DNA of 64,000 bases from Chlorocebus sabaeus (GCF_047675955.1 NC_132925.1:76141622-76205621); one strand, 5' to 3'; shown: positions 44,850 to 57,204, counted from the first letter of the stretch. Translations and numbers: made by a program. Notes: generated by a model not told the origin, from the letters alone.

Positions 44850-45055
44850 ACCTGGGTTCTAGTCTGTTATGTTACTTCTTAGGCACATAGCCTTTGGCAA
44901 TAGATTTGACTTCATAGGCTTTTATTTCCCCAGTTGAAATAATAAAGAATTTATACCTTGTCTTAGAGGGTTATTGCAAGAATTAAAAAGTAATAGATAA
45001 TCTTCTAGGGTGATATCTTGCACAACTAGGCATTGGATAAATGACAGATATCATT
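44850..45055 (+). repeat. MIR, sense
   Basis: 'gacctgggttctagtctgtt', 'agagggttattgcaagaatt' and 'caactaggcattggataaat'. Confidence 0.75.
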
Positions 45056-45750
45056 ATTTTCACCATCAGTTCTCCCCTTTTGTTCTTGTCCACTATTTCC
45101 TAAAAATTATTCCAGATAAAGGATTCTGTGTCTCCGGTATGCAAGATTTGAACAGGTGCTTAAAGAAAAAGTGAGAATTTGTGGATAAAGCTGACGTGTG
45201 TGTGTCTGTTTCTCTGCAATGTGTAGTGTTATACAGTGCAACCCACCAAAATGTTGTGTTGTTGTTTGGTATGTATGTGTGTGGAGGTGGGGAGGGATAT
45301 ACAGAAGGAAACATGTAACTGAAATGCTATTGCCTTCTGGGGGCACGCATGCTTTTCGTAAATCTGAGAGTACCAGGGACTTCTGTCCAGTCCCTCCCAA
45401 AGAAAGTGATCATATATTTTCTTGGTTTTCATTTCAGTCTGGATGAAAAAATATTTGTAATTTTTACTCTGTCTAGGCATAAATAGTAATTGAATCATAG
45501 CTTATGTTCCATGCTTTATTTAGATGATTTGACTTATTTTTGTCAGTTCTATCATATTTCCAATACATAACTGTTAGAATTTCACATTCACAGTTTTTTT
45601 GCAGTGGGAAATTTTGGGAGTGTAGGCTCCCTGCCCCCAGAATTATTCTTTTGTAAATGCTGCTGTGTATGGTGGGAGATAAGGGCAGGCCTGAACATTT
45701 TAAGAAGCAAGATGTGTCCTAGAGAAGGACTCTTTGACTTTGTGCACGAC
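45056..45750. other. SYNPR intron, unassigned sequence
   Basis: GT-rich words near 45200 and 45280. No repeat family recognised. Confidence 0.4.
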
Positions 45751-45754
45751 AAAA

Positions 45755-45895
45755 CTTCCGGACATCTTGTTGAAATGCAGATTCCAATTCAGTAAGTCTG
45801 GAAGAGGGTCTGAGAGTCTGCATTTCTAACAAGCTTCTAAGTGATGCCAGTGCTGTCACTGGACATACTTTGAGAAGCAAATCCTAGCCTGTGAG
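45755..45895 (+). mobile_element. hAT-type MITE fragment
   Basis: 'cttgttgaaatgcagattcc', 'tgcatttctaacaagcttct' and 'ctttgagaagcaaatcc' follow a common hAT-derived MITE whose two halves are partly palindromic. Confidence 0.6.
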
Positions 45896-46044
45896 GAAAC
45901 CTCCTCCATAAAAACTTCCCAGTCTACTCCAGAATCCACTACTATCTGTGGTCCCATTTGCATACATTGCCATTCTGTCTCATTTGCATTTAAGTAGGTC
46001 TCATTCTGCCAGTTCAACTTGAAAATAACTCTATTCCTACTTTC

Positions 46045-46100
46045 CCTCTTTTGATATTTATTGGGTAATTTTTATATACCAGGTATTGTGCTAAATATTA
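46045..46100 (-). repeat. MIR, antisense, left piece (split by ERV)
   Basis: 'taccaggtattgtgctaaat' stops at the ERV. The right piece at 47829 continues the same consensus. Confidence 0.8.
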
Positions 46101-46200
46101 CCCATGGACCCGATTTCAACCCAGCTTCTCACTTAACGTAAATCCTGAGCCACATGACTGTATCTCCCTAATACACAGAGCATCTTCCCCCTTTCCTCAC

Positions 46201-46794
46201 ATGTCTATGTTTCCAATCGCAAACCCAGACCATGCTTGGTTTATTGATGGCAGTTCCTCTAAACCCAGTCAAATCTTGCCAGCTAAAGCTGGTTATGCTA
46301 TTGTGTCTCATACCTCTATTACCGAGGCTGCTGCACTTCCTCCCTCCACTACTTCCCAACAAGCTGAACTGATTGCTTTAACTCGTGCACTCTCTCTTGC
46401 CAAAGGAATGCACATTAACATTTATAGTGACTCCAAATACGCTTTCTACATCTTCCATAACCATGCTGCCATTTGGGCTGAAAGATGTTTTCTCACCACA
46501 CAAGGCTCTTCCATTATCAATGCCTCTCTAATAAAGGCCCTTCTTAAGGCTGCTCTCCTGCCAGTCAAGGCTGGGGTCGTTCATTGTAAAGGACACCGGG
46601 AACCAACTGATCTTACTGCTAAAGGAAATGCCTATGCCAACAGGACAGCAAAAGAAATAGCAAATGCCTCCACACCCACAAATATTCCAGCCCTCACTCC
46701 AAAAGACCAGTATTTTTCTTTCTCCTCAATCACCCCCACCTATTCCTCTTCTGAAAACCTGCTTTACCAGTCTTTTCCAACTCAGGGCAAGTAG
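46201..46794 (+). pseudogene. ERV pol fragment, RNase H domain (197 codons open)
   Basis: This is the RNase H domain of a gammaretrovirus-like pol, with no upstream reverse transcriptase. Motifs in order are the first catalytic Asp in WFIDGSS (residue 16), Glu in QQAELIAL (residue 56), Asp in YSDSKYAF (residue 77) and GHRE (131-134). The fourth acidic position, Asp in the family's KGN-x-x-A-D motif, is Asn here (residue 147), so activity is unlikely. It stops at TAG where the pol frame should run on into integrase. The ATG is only the first Met in an open frame, as pol is normally made as a polyprotein. An open frame of this length is notable for an old ERV but is not evidence of function. 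Confidence 0.9.
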
Positions 46795-47357
46795 TTCTTA
46801 GATCATGGAAAATTCATCCTTCCTCACCTTAATCCAGGAGACAAAGATTATTTTACTTATTATCTCTCCTGAATAGGATCTGCATTCAGAACGATTGGGC
46901 TTTTCCATTCAGACCACCACGCACACCTATGGGGAAAGGGTAATATAATAGATCATTGGCTTAACAACGGGGAATCCTATTCATGTGATAGAAAATGGGG
47001 ACGAAAGGCTTTGGTACATAAAACATTATTCCTTCCTTGGCCTAAAAACTCATCGCCACCTACATTAAAAGCTAATATGCCTGATTACTGTTTTTAGAGA
47101 ACTTATTTTATTAGGGTAGTTCCAAGCTCAAAAATATGCTAACTGGCACCTTATTAGCTACATAAAAATGCGCCCTAGACCCTAAACTTACTGGACTAAC
47201 TCATTATAAAATTTTCTTTAAAGTGTCCACACAGTCCCTGGTCACGCTTGAAGCAGTCCTGAGAAACATCGCCTCTACCTCAATAATCCCCAGAAGGAAC
47301 TTATATTTTCTTTATCTTTTCTTATAACCTTATATTTTATAAATAAAAAGTCAGGAA
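46795..47357 (+). pseudogene. ERV remnant between pol and LTR (decayed, env-like)
   Basis: No frame is open for more than a few tens of codons. Position between RNase H and LTR suggests integrase leftovers then env sequence with a large deletion. The A-rich AAATAAAAAGTCAGGAA just before the LTR may be a decayed polypurine tract. Confidence 0.55.
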
Positions 47358-47828
47358 TGTCAGGCCTCTGAGTTGAAGCTCAGCCATTGTAACCCCTGTG
47401 GCCTGCACATATAACGTCCAGATGGCCTGCAGGAGCCAGGAAGTCTGGAGCAGCTGAAAAACCACACAAGAAGTGAAACAGCCATCTCTTGCCTTAACTG
47501 ATTGACCAGCCTTATGACATTCCACCATTATGACTTGTTGCTGCCCTGCCCCAGCTGATCAGTCGACCTTGTGACATTCTTCTTCTGGACAATGAGTCTT
47601 ATGATCTCCCCACCATGCACCTTGTGACCTCCTCCTCTGCTAAAAATAGATAACCACCTCTAACTGTAACTTTCCACTGCCTACCCCAGTCCTATAAAGC
47701 TGCCCCTCTCCTATCTCCCTTCGCTGACTCTCTTTTTGGACTCAGCCCACTCGCACCCAAGTGAATAAACAGCCTTGTTGCTCACACAAAGCCTGTTTAG
47801 GTGGTCTTCTATACGGACATGTGTGACA
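47358..47828 (+). mobile_element. ERV 3' LTR, LTR7/HERV-H-like, 471 bp
   Basis: Starts TGTCAGGCCTCTGAG and ends near GTGTGACA, with 'tgacattccaccattatgac', TATAAA at about 47694, 'ggactcagcccactcgcacc', AATAAA at about 47764 and 'ttgctcacacaaagcctgtt' in the order of HERV-H LTRs. The middle U3 part differs from LTR7 as I know it, so a related LTR family is possible. Confidence 0.8.
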
Positions 47829-48030
47829 CTTATATGAGCTAATCTCATCAAATTCTCAATGATAGGATAGGTACTATCATTATCATCAACGAACAGAAGA
47901 AAATACAGAGGCACAGAGAGGTTAAGTAAATTGTCCATGGTTAACCAGCTAGTAAGTGGTAGAACCAGGGCACAAATGCAGTCTGACTCCAGAGCCTGGG
48001 CCCCCAACCATTAAGGATTTGCTGAGATTA
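47829..48030 (-). repeat. MIR, antisense, right piece (split by ERV)
   Basis: 'agaggcacagagaggttaag' and 'tgcagtctgactccagagcc' are a very well kept MIR. Confidence 0.9.
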
Positions 48031-49655
48031 TGCCTTACTGGGACTGTGTCAAATGTATTTTTGTAAATCCTGTAGCACCTTTTCCTGTGTCATGTCTTAT
48101 CAATATAAGCGGATAAAGAAAAATCCTTTACCAAAATAAAGAAGAAATACATATATGCTGCTTTTCTCTTTTTTCCTAATTGACTGCTTAATGAAACCGT
48201 GGAGCTGAATATCAGGGGATCAAGACCAACATTATCAGACAAAAGCCCAATAATATGCACTTAGCTAAATTTGCATATTATTAGAATCTGGTCATGAGTA
48301 GTTATGCTATGGGGACACCATTTGATCTATGGTATATTAAAATTTGTTATAATGAAATCTAATTATATGCTATATTGTGTCCTGTTGATGAGAAAAAGGA
48401 ATTAGCTACTAAAAAAAGCGAAGGTTCTTCATAAAATATTCTTACTCATAAAGAGGACTCCTGGTTCCACACAAATTTGCAGAACTTAGCCAAAGAAGTA
48501 ATAATCTTCTACCAGTCTGCAGAGCTTCCCCGTTAAGTGCTTCTCATAATATTATTCCATTTTTTGATCTTTTTCACTATTGCTAAAATGAAACCAAATA
48601 GAAAGGGTTTTCCAGAGCACAAAGAAAGTTGCACTCAGTTCTGGAGGTAAGTATGCAACATCTTGATTCCATATTTCACAAACCACTCTCATTCAGTTTA
48701 TGCACCATGGCAAATAGTATTGAATCTATTGGAAAACACCTGGGAAGCAAACATTTTGCAAGTACTTTGTTTTGATGATTTTGAGAGAATGTGAAAGCCA
48801 AATTATGGTACCCGTTAAAGTAATTGTGTCTAGCTTAAGTTAAAAAGAAATCCACACTTGCAATCACAATAACCTTTTGAAATGTGTTGGAAATATGGGA
48901 GAGTTCAATCATACACAAGGGAAGATGAGTTTTAATTTTTTTTTTTTTTTTGTAATAAAACCAGCAAGAGTCAAAGTAAACTTTAATAAACCTTTCAAGT
49001 CTCCTGGAGTGAGTGGTGCCCTTGCTTTTGTGCATGCATAAAGGTGATGGTTTGTATTTAGGACTGTGTTGTATAAAAATACATATCTTTGAACACTGGA
49101 ATTGCTTCAGTTCAGAAAGAACTCTCACTGTGGGGATCATGAGGGAGCTGAGATGGAGGATGCATACTCGTGCCTACGCTTTTTGATGAGATGGCAGGTT
49201 GCCTGTAGGTTGTAAATGCTTTGTTTTCTTTCTCTGCATCTTTCTTATGTGGGTGTGTTTGTTTGTTTGCTTTATGTTTTGATAAACGCATGTTTTTGAA
49301 TGATTGTATGTCCATGAATATGCAATGCACTCTACTATGTTACTGTTACTGATTTGGAATGACCAAGACCTTTCTTTTGTTTGGTGTTGCTTTAGTGCTA
49401 CAACCACCTACCATTGCCCCCAGCATACACCCTCCCTTCTCCACCAAACTTCCCCAAGGGTTTCAAGGTAATGGTTCTCAACGCAGTGCTCCCTTGAAGC
49501 AGTTTATGAAGTATCACTTTGGAACAGAGGCTGGTTGAGTTTATTTTTCTGATTTAGTATGGAGGTTTTCTGACTGTGCTCAGGACAGTGGTAGAAAACA
49601 TCCCTCAGGGATATTTTCTTTACTGTTTCTCTGTCTCTTGGCTTTTCATTCTTTA
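48031..49655. other. SYNPR intron, unassigned sequence
   Basis: A T17 run near 48937-48951 and a TTTG-rich patch near 49255. No repeat family or exon recognised in 1.6 kb. Confidence 0.45.
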
Positions 49656-49659
49656 CAAA

Positions 49660-49910
49660 GGCAGTAGAATGTAGAGTACAGGGGTTAATTGCTACAGTTC
49701 TGAAGTCAGTTCTGGATTCATCTTCACTGACTCATTGTATGGCTTTAGCCAAGATCCCTATACCCCCTAAGCTTTATTTTCCAAATCTGTGAAATGGGTA
49801 ATACTATCTATCTCACAAAATTGTTGTGAGGATTAAATGAGATGTAACATATGAAGCATTCATTATATGCCTCACATATGGTAAATATACAATATATGTA
49901 AACCGTTAAC
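49660..49910 (+). repeat. MIR, sense
   Basis: 'ccaaatctgtgaaatgggta' and 'attgttgtgaggattaaatg' are diagnostic. Confidence 0.85.
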
Positions 49911-49936
49911 ATTATTTCCAGATGTAGTTACCAGAC

Positions 49937-49990
49937 GCCAGAACCATATAATGAGACTAATTTGCCAGAACCGTATAATGAGACTAACTT
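49937..49990. repeat. Two-copy 27-bp tandem repeat
   Basis: gccagaacc(a/g)tataatgag-type units at 49937-49963 and 49964-49990 differ at two bases. Confidence 0.94.
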
Positions 49991-50893
49991 GTCAAGAATG
50001 AATTCCCAAAGCAGGTCATGGATGACAGAGGTGAAGCCCTTCTGGAAGTGAGACCGTGCATGCTGAATGCCAACCCATTCGACCACAATTGGAAAAATGC
50101 ACTAGGTTTCATAACCAGAGACTCTCTAACTGGGAACTATATCTGACTGGCTTGGCACTGTGTTAATAAAGGCTGATGTTTGTATTAGGTTAATGTTTCC
50201 ATGTCCTGGAGACTACACAACTACCCAGTTGAATCTCTCCCTTGAGACACTTGTACTGCATTGTGTGTCTGGCTTTTGTTGGTGTTATCGCTACCTTATT
50301 CTGAAGTCTATACTGCCATTTAACTCCCCACAGGTCATGCCTGACTTTGGATTTGTATTACTATGAGGAAAGAATAGTTATTAAAGTATTTTTCTGAGTC
50401 ATATTTTTATTTGCTCCAGGGCACTTAATTCTATGCATTTTGACAAAGGAATGCAATCATTCCCACAGATACTGTTGTGGTTGCTAAATCACCTGAGTTT
50501 TATCAATACACATACATTTTCTGCAAGACTAACAGGACTTTCTCAAAACTCTGAGATCTATTCCACAGTGGTTTTGATGAACTTCGCTCATAAAAAAGTA
50601 ATGAGTACAGGGATTTCTTTCTTCTAATATTCACCAAATTTTTTGTTTCTCAATATGAAATGGCTGTGAGGATGAATTTCATCTTGGCTATTAGAGAGCT
50701 CCTAGCTCAACTGGGTCATTTAACGGCTATTTATAGGCATGAATGAGAAGATCTTTCAAATGAAAATTTGTAATTCATTTTTAATATTTTAAAAATGAAC
50801 AGTCCTCCCCCCATTTTGCCCCCTAATACTTGGCATTCAAGACTAAGGAGAAACATTAATGTGTTCTTTCTTAAAATGACAGATAACAGCGTA

Positions 50894-50897
<4 letters not shown>
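49991..50897. other. SYNPR intron, unassigned sequence
   Basis: Nothing recognised. Confidence 0.4.

Positions 50898-50932
<35 letters not shown>
50898..50932 (+). repeat. (GT)n microsatellite, about 17 units
   Basis: Pure GT run, a likely polymorphic site. Confidence 0.97.
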
Positions 50933-50934
<2 letters not shown>

Positions 50935-51074
50935 GCTAAATATGAGGAACCAACCTCACAAACCATTTGAAATTACTTATTCACTTTAAATGAGAACTGG
51001 GAAAATTAGCCAGACAATCCAGGACCATAAGAAAACACCAACAGAAACAACAAAAAGTCAATAAACATCACTGA

Positions 51075-51510
51075 TCATTCACTTTGCACCTCATGTCGAG
51101 CGTGTTTCTAAACACTGGAAATATAGTCTTGGACAAAAGCAGACCCAATCCCCTGCCCTTGCCAAATATACATTCTTGTGTAGGAGACCAACAATGAACA
51201 AGGTAAATTAGTGAAGTATGTGGGAGTTTGGATAGTGGTAAGGATTTTGGAGAAAACATAATTCAGGAAGGAAAGATATAAATAATCTACTGGTAATTGA
51301 AGTAGATGAAGTATATTGGGGAAATGCGGGCTAAAGTTGTAGATGAGGTGGCCAGGGAAACTTTATTGAGAAGGTGGGTTTTGCATAAACACTTGAAGAA
51401 AATATGGGAGCTAGCCATGTAAATATCTGGGGAAGAGCCTTCCAGGCAGAAAGAAGGGGAGGCGGGGAGCCCCTGAGATGGGAGCAAGCCTGGTGAGTTT
51501 ATCAACCTAG
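51075..51510 (+). repeat. Old interspersed repeat, unnamed recurrent family
   Basis: One of the fullest copies: 'gtttctaaacactggaaata', 'aatatacattcttgtgtagg', 'gaagagccttccaggcagaa'. It may run on towards 51700. Confidence 0.55.
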
Positions 51511-52640
51511 GAAATGAAGACCTTAATTTATTTGCCTAAAATCACTTGAACAGTGGTTCTTCACCTTTAAGAGATCCTTACAGGATGTGATAATAAATAT
51601 ACAGATATTGCCCTATGGAAATTGAATTTGAGGGAAGGAGAAAACCAGTAGGAAATTGTGGTTGAACTTTAAACAAGAGGTGACAGCAGTCTGGATTAGG
51701 GAAGTGGCAGCTGGACTCAAGGAAGAGAAAAGAAGAAGATGGATTTAATGGGGTTTAGTGGGGGATTTGATTTAGGGGTGTGGAGGAAGTGTCATAGGAA
51801 ACACCTAGGTTTCTGGCTGGGAAGGTGGTAGTTGGGGACCCAACTCTAAGAATGTGTAATTCCAGGATTCCAAGCAAAGCAAACTCTACCAGTTGAGCAT
51901 ATTGGCTAGATGTATCTGCCTTGCTGAACTCTACAAGTTCCGGCATGCAGGCAGGTCAGGCTCTTGGATGCCTATTTCATTGAGATACAGGCCCTGGGCT
52001 CTATTTACCTTGTTAAAATTATACGAAAGAAAAAACTACCACTGTCTTTCTCTTTGGTTAGGGATGGTTAAGGTAAACCTCTCATTTACTCATTCCAAAA
52101 TCTTTTAGATGGGAAATCTGCTGGTCAGTATTACCAGCTATTAAGTTCATGAGAGTTGTCTTTGAGAACCCTTTTCCTATTTATCCCTAAAATATGAGAC
52201 TCTTGAAGTCATAGCTTCCACTCTCACACCTCCTGTCTCTTCCTGTTCTTATCCCTCACCAGAATTTCAGATCCCCCCCTCAACTCTTTGCTATTATCTA
52301 CACATGGAAGACCTATGCTCCTTTGATTTGACTTGTCTAAACATAACTCACTCTCTCCTTACACCTACTTCTTCACCTGCATGTATCAGCTTGACTGATG
52401 ACAAAATCTCATGCCATATACTGAATTGCCAAGAGCCTTCTTTAGCACCTCTTCTCTACTTATTTCAAGTGAGGCCCAAGATAAGTAACATGGCTCGTAA
52501 ATGGTTGAACCAGAAGTAAAGTCAAAACTGTGAGGTCCAGGGCCTATGCTGGTAATCACCACCTTACACTACCCCAAGGGAAGACAGGAAGTGGTGACTA
52601 CCAGCTTGAGCCTTGGATTGCACAAATCTTGGGCCTTACT
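51511..52640. other. SYNPR intron, mostly unassigned
   Basis: A weak antisense MIR is possible near 52480-52560 ('gctcgtaaatggttgaacca'). No exon recognised. Confidence 0.4.
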
Positions 52641-52649
52641 TGCAGTGGG

Positions 52650-52765
52650 AATAAAAACACTTAGCTCCTAGGATTTCTGTGAGTTTTAAATGAGTTAGTG
52701 CATATGAAGCACTTAGTTTGTGTCTGTCATGTAGTAAGCCTTCAAGAAAGAGTTCACATTGTGAT
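52650..52765 (+). repeat. MIR, sense, 3' half
   Basis: 'gtgagttttaaatgagttag' and 'tgtctgtcatgtagtaagcc'. Confidence 0.7.
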
Positions 52766-53249
52766 TAGACTCTATTGCTCTCTCTAATCTGTTGCCATTA
52801 CCTCGTAATCAAAATACCCTTCCTTGCCTCTATTACCAGTAGATTATTTAATTGTTAACAAACGCTTTTAAAAACACAGGCTTGCCAATACCCCTCTCCT
52901 ACTTAACACTTCCAATTGTATAAATAAGTGACTTAGAATTCACCATGCCTTGGAAACATTTTTTGAGGAGGGGTCAGAAATCCTTTACAGAATGTAAATC
53001 CGTGCACTACAATTAGGCCCATCCTACTTTTAATAGCTTTATTTCTTCCTAAATCCTCCAACTTCAAATAATTTACTCAGCCTCACAAGTGTTCTCATAC
53101 CCTCACTCACACATACCTACATTCATACACATACACACTCCCACTTCCCTCTCCTGTTTCTGATCCATTACTCTAGTTCTCTCCTCACAGAAAAAGCTTC
53201 CTACTGTATTTGCCCCCAGAAGCCCACATTTTATTGTCACATTTGACCT

Positions 53250-53488
53250 TCTCCTGTCCCTCCCTTCCAAAAAAACAGTTCCCAAGTTTCTCTCGTTGGA
53301 ATCAATTCAATTCCTTGTCCTTTCTTCATATATAGCTATTGGCTTTCCTCTCCATGTGGGTCTTGGTGAACCAAATATCCCTAAAATCAGGGTACTCTAT
53401 CATTCAACTTTCTCTGAGCCTCAGGGCCTAGTGCAGTATTTTGCACATAATAATTTTTCAATTCAACTGTTTGTTGAATTCAATTAGG
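53250..53488 (+). repeat. L2, sense, 3' end
   Basis: 'cagggcctagtgcagtattt' and 'actgtttgttgaattcaatt' match the L2 tail. L2 text may begin further left, near 53130. Confidence 0.6.
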
Positions 53489-53902
53489 AAGATTTCAGTT
53501 TCTAAGATCTGAATGTAAACATGCAGACAGCATTTAAGCATTGCGTTTACCCAGCCACCTGCTGCTCCCTGGTTCACAGTTTACCTTACAACTGAGTCTG
53601 AGAATTATATTTGCATAGCCATTTGTTTTTCAAATTGCCAACAGGCCCAGATCTGCCCAGTCTTTGCATTGCTACACCTTACATTTAGCTGTCACCAATG
53701 AATCTTTTCAGTGAGATTTGCCCCCTCACAGTATAGACCAGAGATTAAAAACTGGTTCAGCGAGTCTGACTAGGTTAAAAAAAAAAAAAAGCATCCTGTA
53801 GGGGTAGAGTGAATGTGGAAATGGCTCTTCAAGGGTCATGGGTTTCTGAGGTCCACCTTTGTCCTGGTCAACATGTTTATTAATGATTGGGAAGAAGGCT
53901 TA
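53489..53902. other. SYNPR intron, unassigned sequence
   Basis: An A14 run at about 53777. Nothing else recognised. Confidence 0.4.
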
Positions 53903-53917
53903 CATAACATGTTTTCT

Positions 53918-54273
53918 TTTTTCTTTTCTTTTCTTTCTTTCTTGTTTTTGTTTTGTTTTGTTTTGTTTTGTTTTGTTTTGTTTTGTTTGAGATGTATTCT
54001 TGCTCTGCTGCCCAGGCTGGAGTGTAGTGGCGCAATCTTGGCTTACTGCAACCTCCAACTCCTGGGTTCAAGTGATTCTCCTGCCTCAACTTCCTGAGTA
54101 CCTGAGACTACAGGCACGTGCCACCACGCCTGGCTGATTTTGTGTATTTTTAGTAGAGATGGGGTTTCACCATATTAGCCAGGATGTTCTCGATCTCCTG
54201 ACCTCATGATCCACCTGCCTCAGCCTCCCAAAGTGCTGGGATTACGGGCTTGAGCCACTGCACCCGGCCCCAG
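53918..54273 (-). mobile_element. Alu, antisense (AluS-type), with (TTTTG)n tail
   Basis: The tail is TTTTC/TTTTG units (53918-53988), then a full antisense Alu. A 14-bp TSD, ataacatgttttct, lies at 53904-53917 and 54274-54287. Confidence 0.95.
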
Positions 54274-54287
54274 ATAACATGTTTTCT

Positions 54288-56025
54288 ATGCATGGAAAAC
54301 TGTGGACTGGCTTGACATACTGTTAAGAACGATGATGATACAGTTTTAGGAAAATCAGATGGTTGTCTCTTGAAACTTGGAAAGTCATTCCAACTGGGAA
54401 TTCTCTTTCTAACTTTGGGGAAGGGAAATGGCTAGGAACTTTCTAAAATTAGCACCAATTCTCTTATGCTTATATAAATTCTCATTTGGTATTTGTTTCA
54501 CGTACTCAGAGAAAGCCAATTGGAATAGAATATGTTAAATACCAAGTAGCATTTTATTCTGACAGGTTAACTTGATATCAGCCTCACATACAAAGTTGTA
54601 AAATCTCAAAGGCTATACAAGGATGGTGGATACTGTTGATCTTGTGTCAAGGAAGGTCTTTTTAAAATCTAGTAAAAGAAAGGGCAGTATATTACAGTCT
54701 CATTTGGGGATTTCTTTGTAGCTATAGTGTTAGAAGGGACTACAAAATGATGAAAGTTATTCTACCTAAAGTTAAAGATAGTAACATTGTTGCCTGTAGT
54801 ATTTGCTCATAATAAAACAATGACACTTGGATCATAAAGAAATGTTTATTTTCACAATAACTGCATTAAAGATTATAAACAGTTGGTTTAGTTTTACTGA
54901 AATAGAGTTTAGCATAAAAGGAAATAGTTAATTTGAAGCTTCACTATCTTTCTTCCAAAGTCTAGGCTTGAAAAAGCCATAAACCATACTCTTCTTATTC
55001 ACTTCACCCTTTAGCAAGTTTCCACTTGAGATCATTGTTTCTGACCCCTAACAAAGTATGCTCCTGGTGAAGGCAACTCTTTCTACCCACTGAGAAAACA
55101 TGAGGTCTAGACCTTTTGTGATTTTCCATGGTTTTTTTAATTAAATTTCCTTTGAGTAAACTGACATTTTCTCTGAGTAAGCAGAGTTTGTTTGAATATT
55201 ATTTTCTCTATAAAGCTTTCCCCCATAATCCCAGGTAGGGTTAACCTTGCCCTTCTGTCTCTAGCCACTGCATTGAAGAAACCCTCACTATAGCTTGAAG
55301 CCATGAGACGCCTATCTGGGAAAGGTTATTTTTATTTACAATCTCTAATTGGTTCCTAAGTGGGGAGACCCCTTGGTGACTGAGCAGGGCGAATGGATGT
55401 GGGAATAGGAGCTGAGAGTGTGCCACATCTTTATGATGAAAAGAGGAACAGGGGATCATGGAAGAAGAAAAATCTGAAAGGCTGAAGAGGCTGGTAGGAA
55501 GAGGTTCAAGAAGCAGAGGAGAAAATTGCTGTTGGCAGAGGGTGGGTATGAAACGAGGACCTGGAATAAAGAAGAAGTCATTTCATGAGCTTCTATTTAT
55601 TTCTTTTCATTAACTTTTTGCTGTGTAACATGCAATGTCAACGTTCCTGGCTCCTATGAACTCTACTATACATCTAGTACTCAGCTCATGCTTGTGGGGG
55701 TGGATTCTGAGAAGTGCTTGCACCTGCTTCAAGGTGGGTACTTAGGAACATGTAGGCTATATAGGTAGGGTTGACTGTGTGTGTGCCCTTATTTATGCGG
55801 GACAGGCCTGTTGCAGGGATTCACTTATGGCCCTGCCTTAGTTATTTGAAAGTGCTCACACACACTTTCAAAAATTTATCTACTTGGATGATAAATTATA
55901 AGGCCACACAAAAATAGCTTTTATCTGACTGTACTTTGAAGACTGGACATATTTTATCCTTAAATTACCTGCTTATCTATCTATCTCTACCCCTGAGATT
56001 ATGGGTTCCCCGAGAGATAGGACAC
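54288..56025. other. SYNPR intron, long stretch without named repeat
   Basis: About 1.7 kb with no repeat or exon recognised. Confidence 0.45.
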
Positions 56026-56029
56026 CACT

Positions 56030-56180
56030 TTCATTAATTCATTCAACACTATGTATTGAGTTCTGTATATGTGTTGTGTGCTGGGATACCATGAAGAATA
56101 AGATAAGATCTCTGCACTTAAAGATCTTATGCTATGGTGGGAGAAGCTGATATGTGACAAAACAAGTATAAACCAGAGAG
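56030..56180 (+). repeat. Old interspersed repeat, unnamed recurrent family
   Basis: 'attcattcaacactatgtat' and 'tgtgctgggataccatgaag' at the head, truncated after about 150 bp. Confidence 0.5.
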
Positions 56181-56194
56181 ATGGGCTTACAGTA

Positions 56195-56410
56195 CGGTTT
56201 CCCCACCTTGGCACTATTGGTATTTTGGGCCAGATAATTAATCGTTGTGTTAGAGTATCCTTTGCCTCATGGGATGCTTAGCAGCATCCCTGGCCTCTCC
56301 CACTAGATGCCAGTAGCACCCCCTTTAGTAGTGATGACTAAAAGTGTCTCCAAACATTGCCAGATTCCACTTCTCCTCACTTTGCCCCCACTTCACCACT
56401 GAGAACTACT
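56195..56410 (-). mobile_element. hAT-type MITE
   Basis: 'ccttggcactattggtattt', 'agcagcatccctggcctctc' and 'agatgccagtagcacccc' with 'actgagaactac' at the end match a common hAT-derived MITE that ends in TTGAGAACCACTG. Confidence 0.8.
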
Positions 56411-56479
56411 CATTCTCTCATGTCTAGACCCAAGGCATCATGGGAAGAGCACTTAACCCATACTTGGGTGGAGTTTTAT

Positions 56480-56545
56480 TAATCCTTCATCCTCAACGTC
56501 TAGTTGATGCTTAATAAATGCTTGATGAATAAATGAAGCACATAG
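56480..56545 (+). repeat. L2 3' end fragment
   Basis: 'gatgcttaataaatgcttga' and 'tgaataaatgaag'. Confidence 0.6.
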
Positions 56546-57200
56546 TAATCATGCTACCCTTCAGGATTCTTGGAATGAAGCTTAGTAAACTACAGGAAAG
56601 TTTAAATGTGAGGCCACAGGCAAAATTTCAGAAATAAATTTCACTCTGTATCATTGGCCTGAATATTGTTCCCCAAAACACTCTAGCTCTAAAAGGACTT
56701 GCTCCCCAAATAGTACAGGGCAGATTTTCTAGTATTTATTTTCCTGTTACTAAACACTGACTGTCAAGCACTTTGGCAAATACCAGGTGCCTGTAAATGC
56801 CAAATAGTCATTATAAAGCCACATAAATATTTTAGATTCCATCATCCACAGCAGGGAAAGAAAAGAGTCCAGATTCTAAGGGGGAAAAAAACCCTGACAT
56901 TCAGCTAATGGCTTTTACCCACCAATGGGCCCACCTGGTAGCTTGAAACTTAGAATATCTTAGAAATAAATGTTCTTTGCAAAAGCTCATTAAATCTGCC
57001 TCAATTTGGTGGAGGCATCCTGTCCCTGAGTTGGCTATTGTACTGATGTAAATGATGACAAGAAAATTCACAACACAACCCACACATTCCTTTCACACAT
57101 CCTCTGCCCTGAACCAGACTGACATAGAACAATGAGATGGCAGAACTAACTGGCAAGATGGACCTGAACTACACAATGGTGTTTCTAGGACATCCTGAGA
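56546..57200. other. SYNPR intron, unassigned sequence
   Basis: Nothing recognised. Confidence 0.4.
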
Positions 57201-57204
57201 AAGA

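Larger units (their letters stand above)
46101..47828 (+). mobile_element. Defective class I (gammaretrovirus-like) ERV: pol end, env-like remnant, 3' LTR
   Basis: A 1.73-kb fragment in sense orientation, antisense to SYNPR. It holds the RNase H end of pol, a stretch full of stops that may be env-derived, and one complete LTR of HERV-H/LTR7-like type. The 5' LTR, leader, gag, protease and most of pol are absent. It lies inside one MIR whose two pieces abut it. Confidence 0.85.

Noticed and set aside
48937..48951. T17 as a second retrocopy tail
   Set aside because: Too short, and no body or TSD around it.
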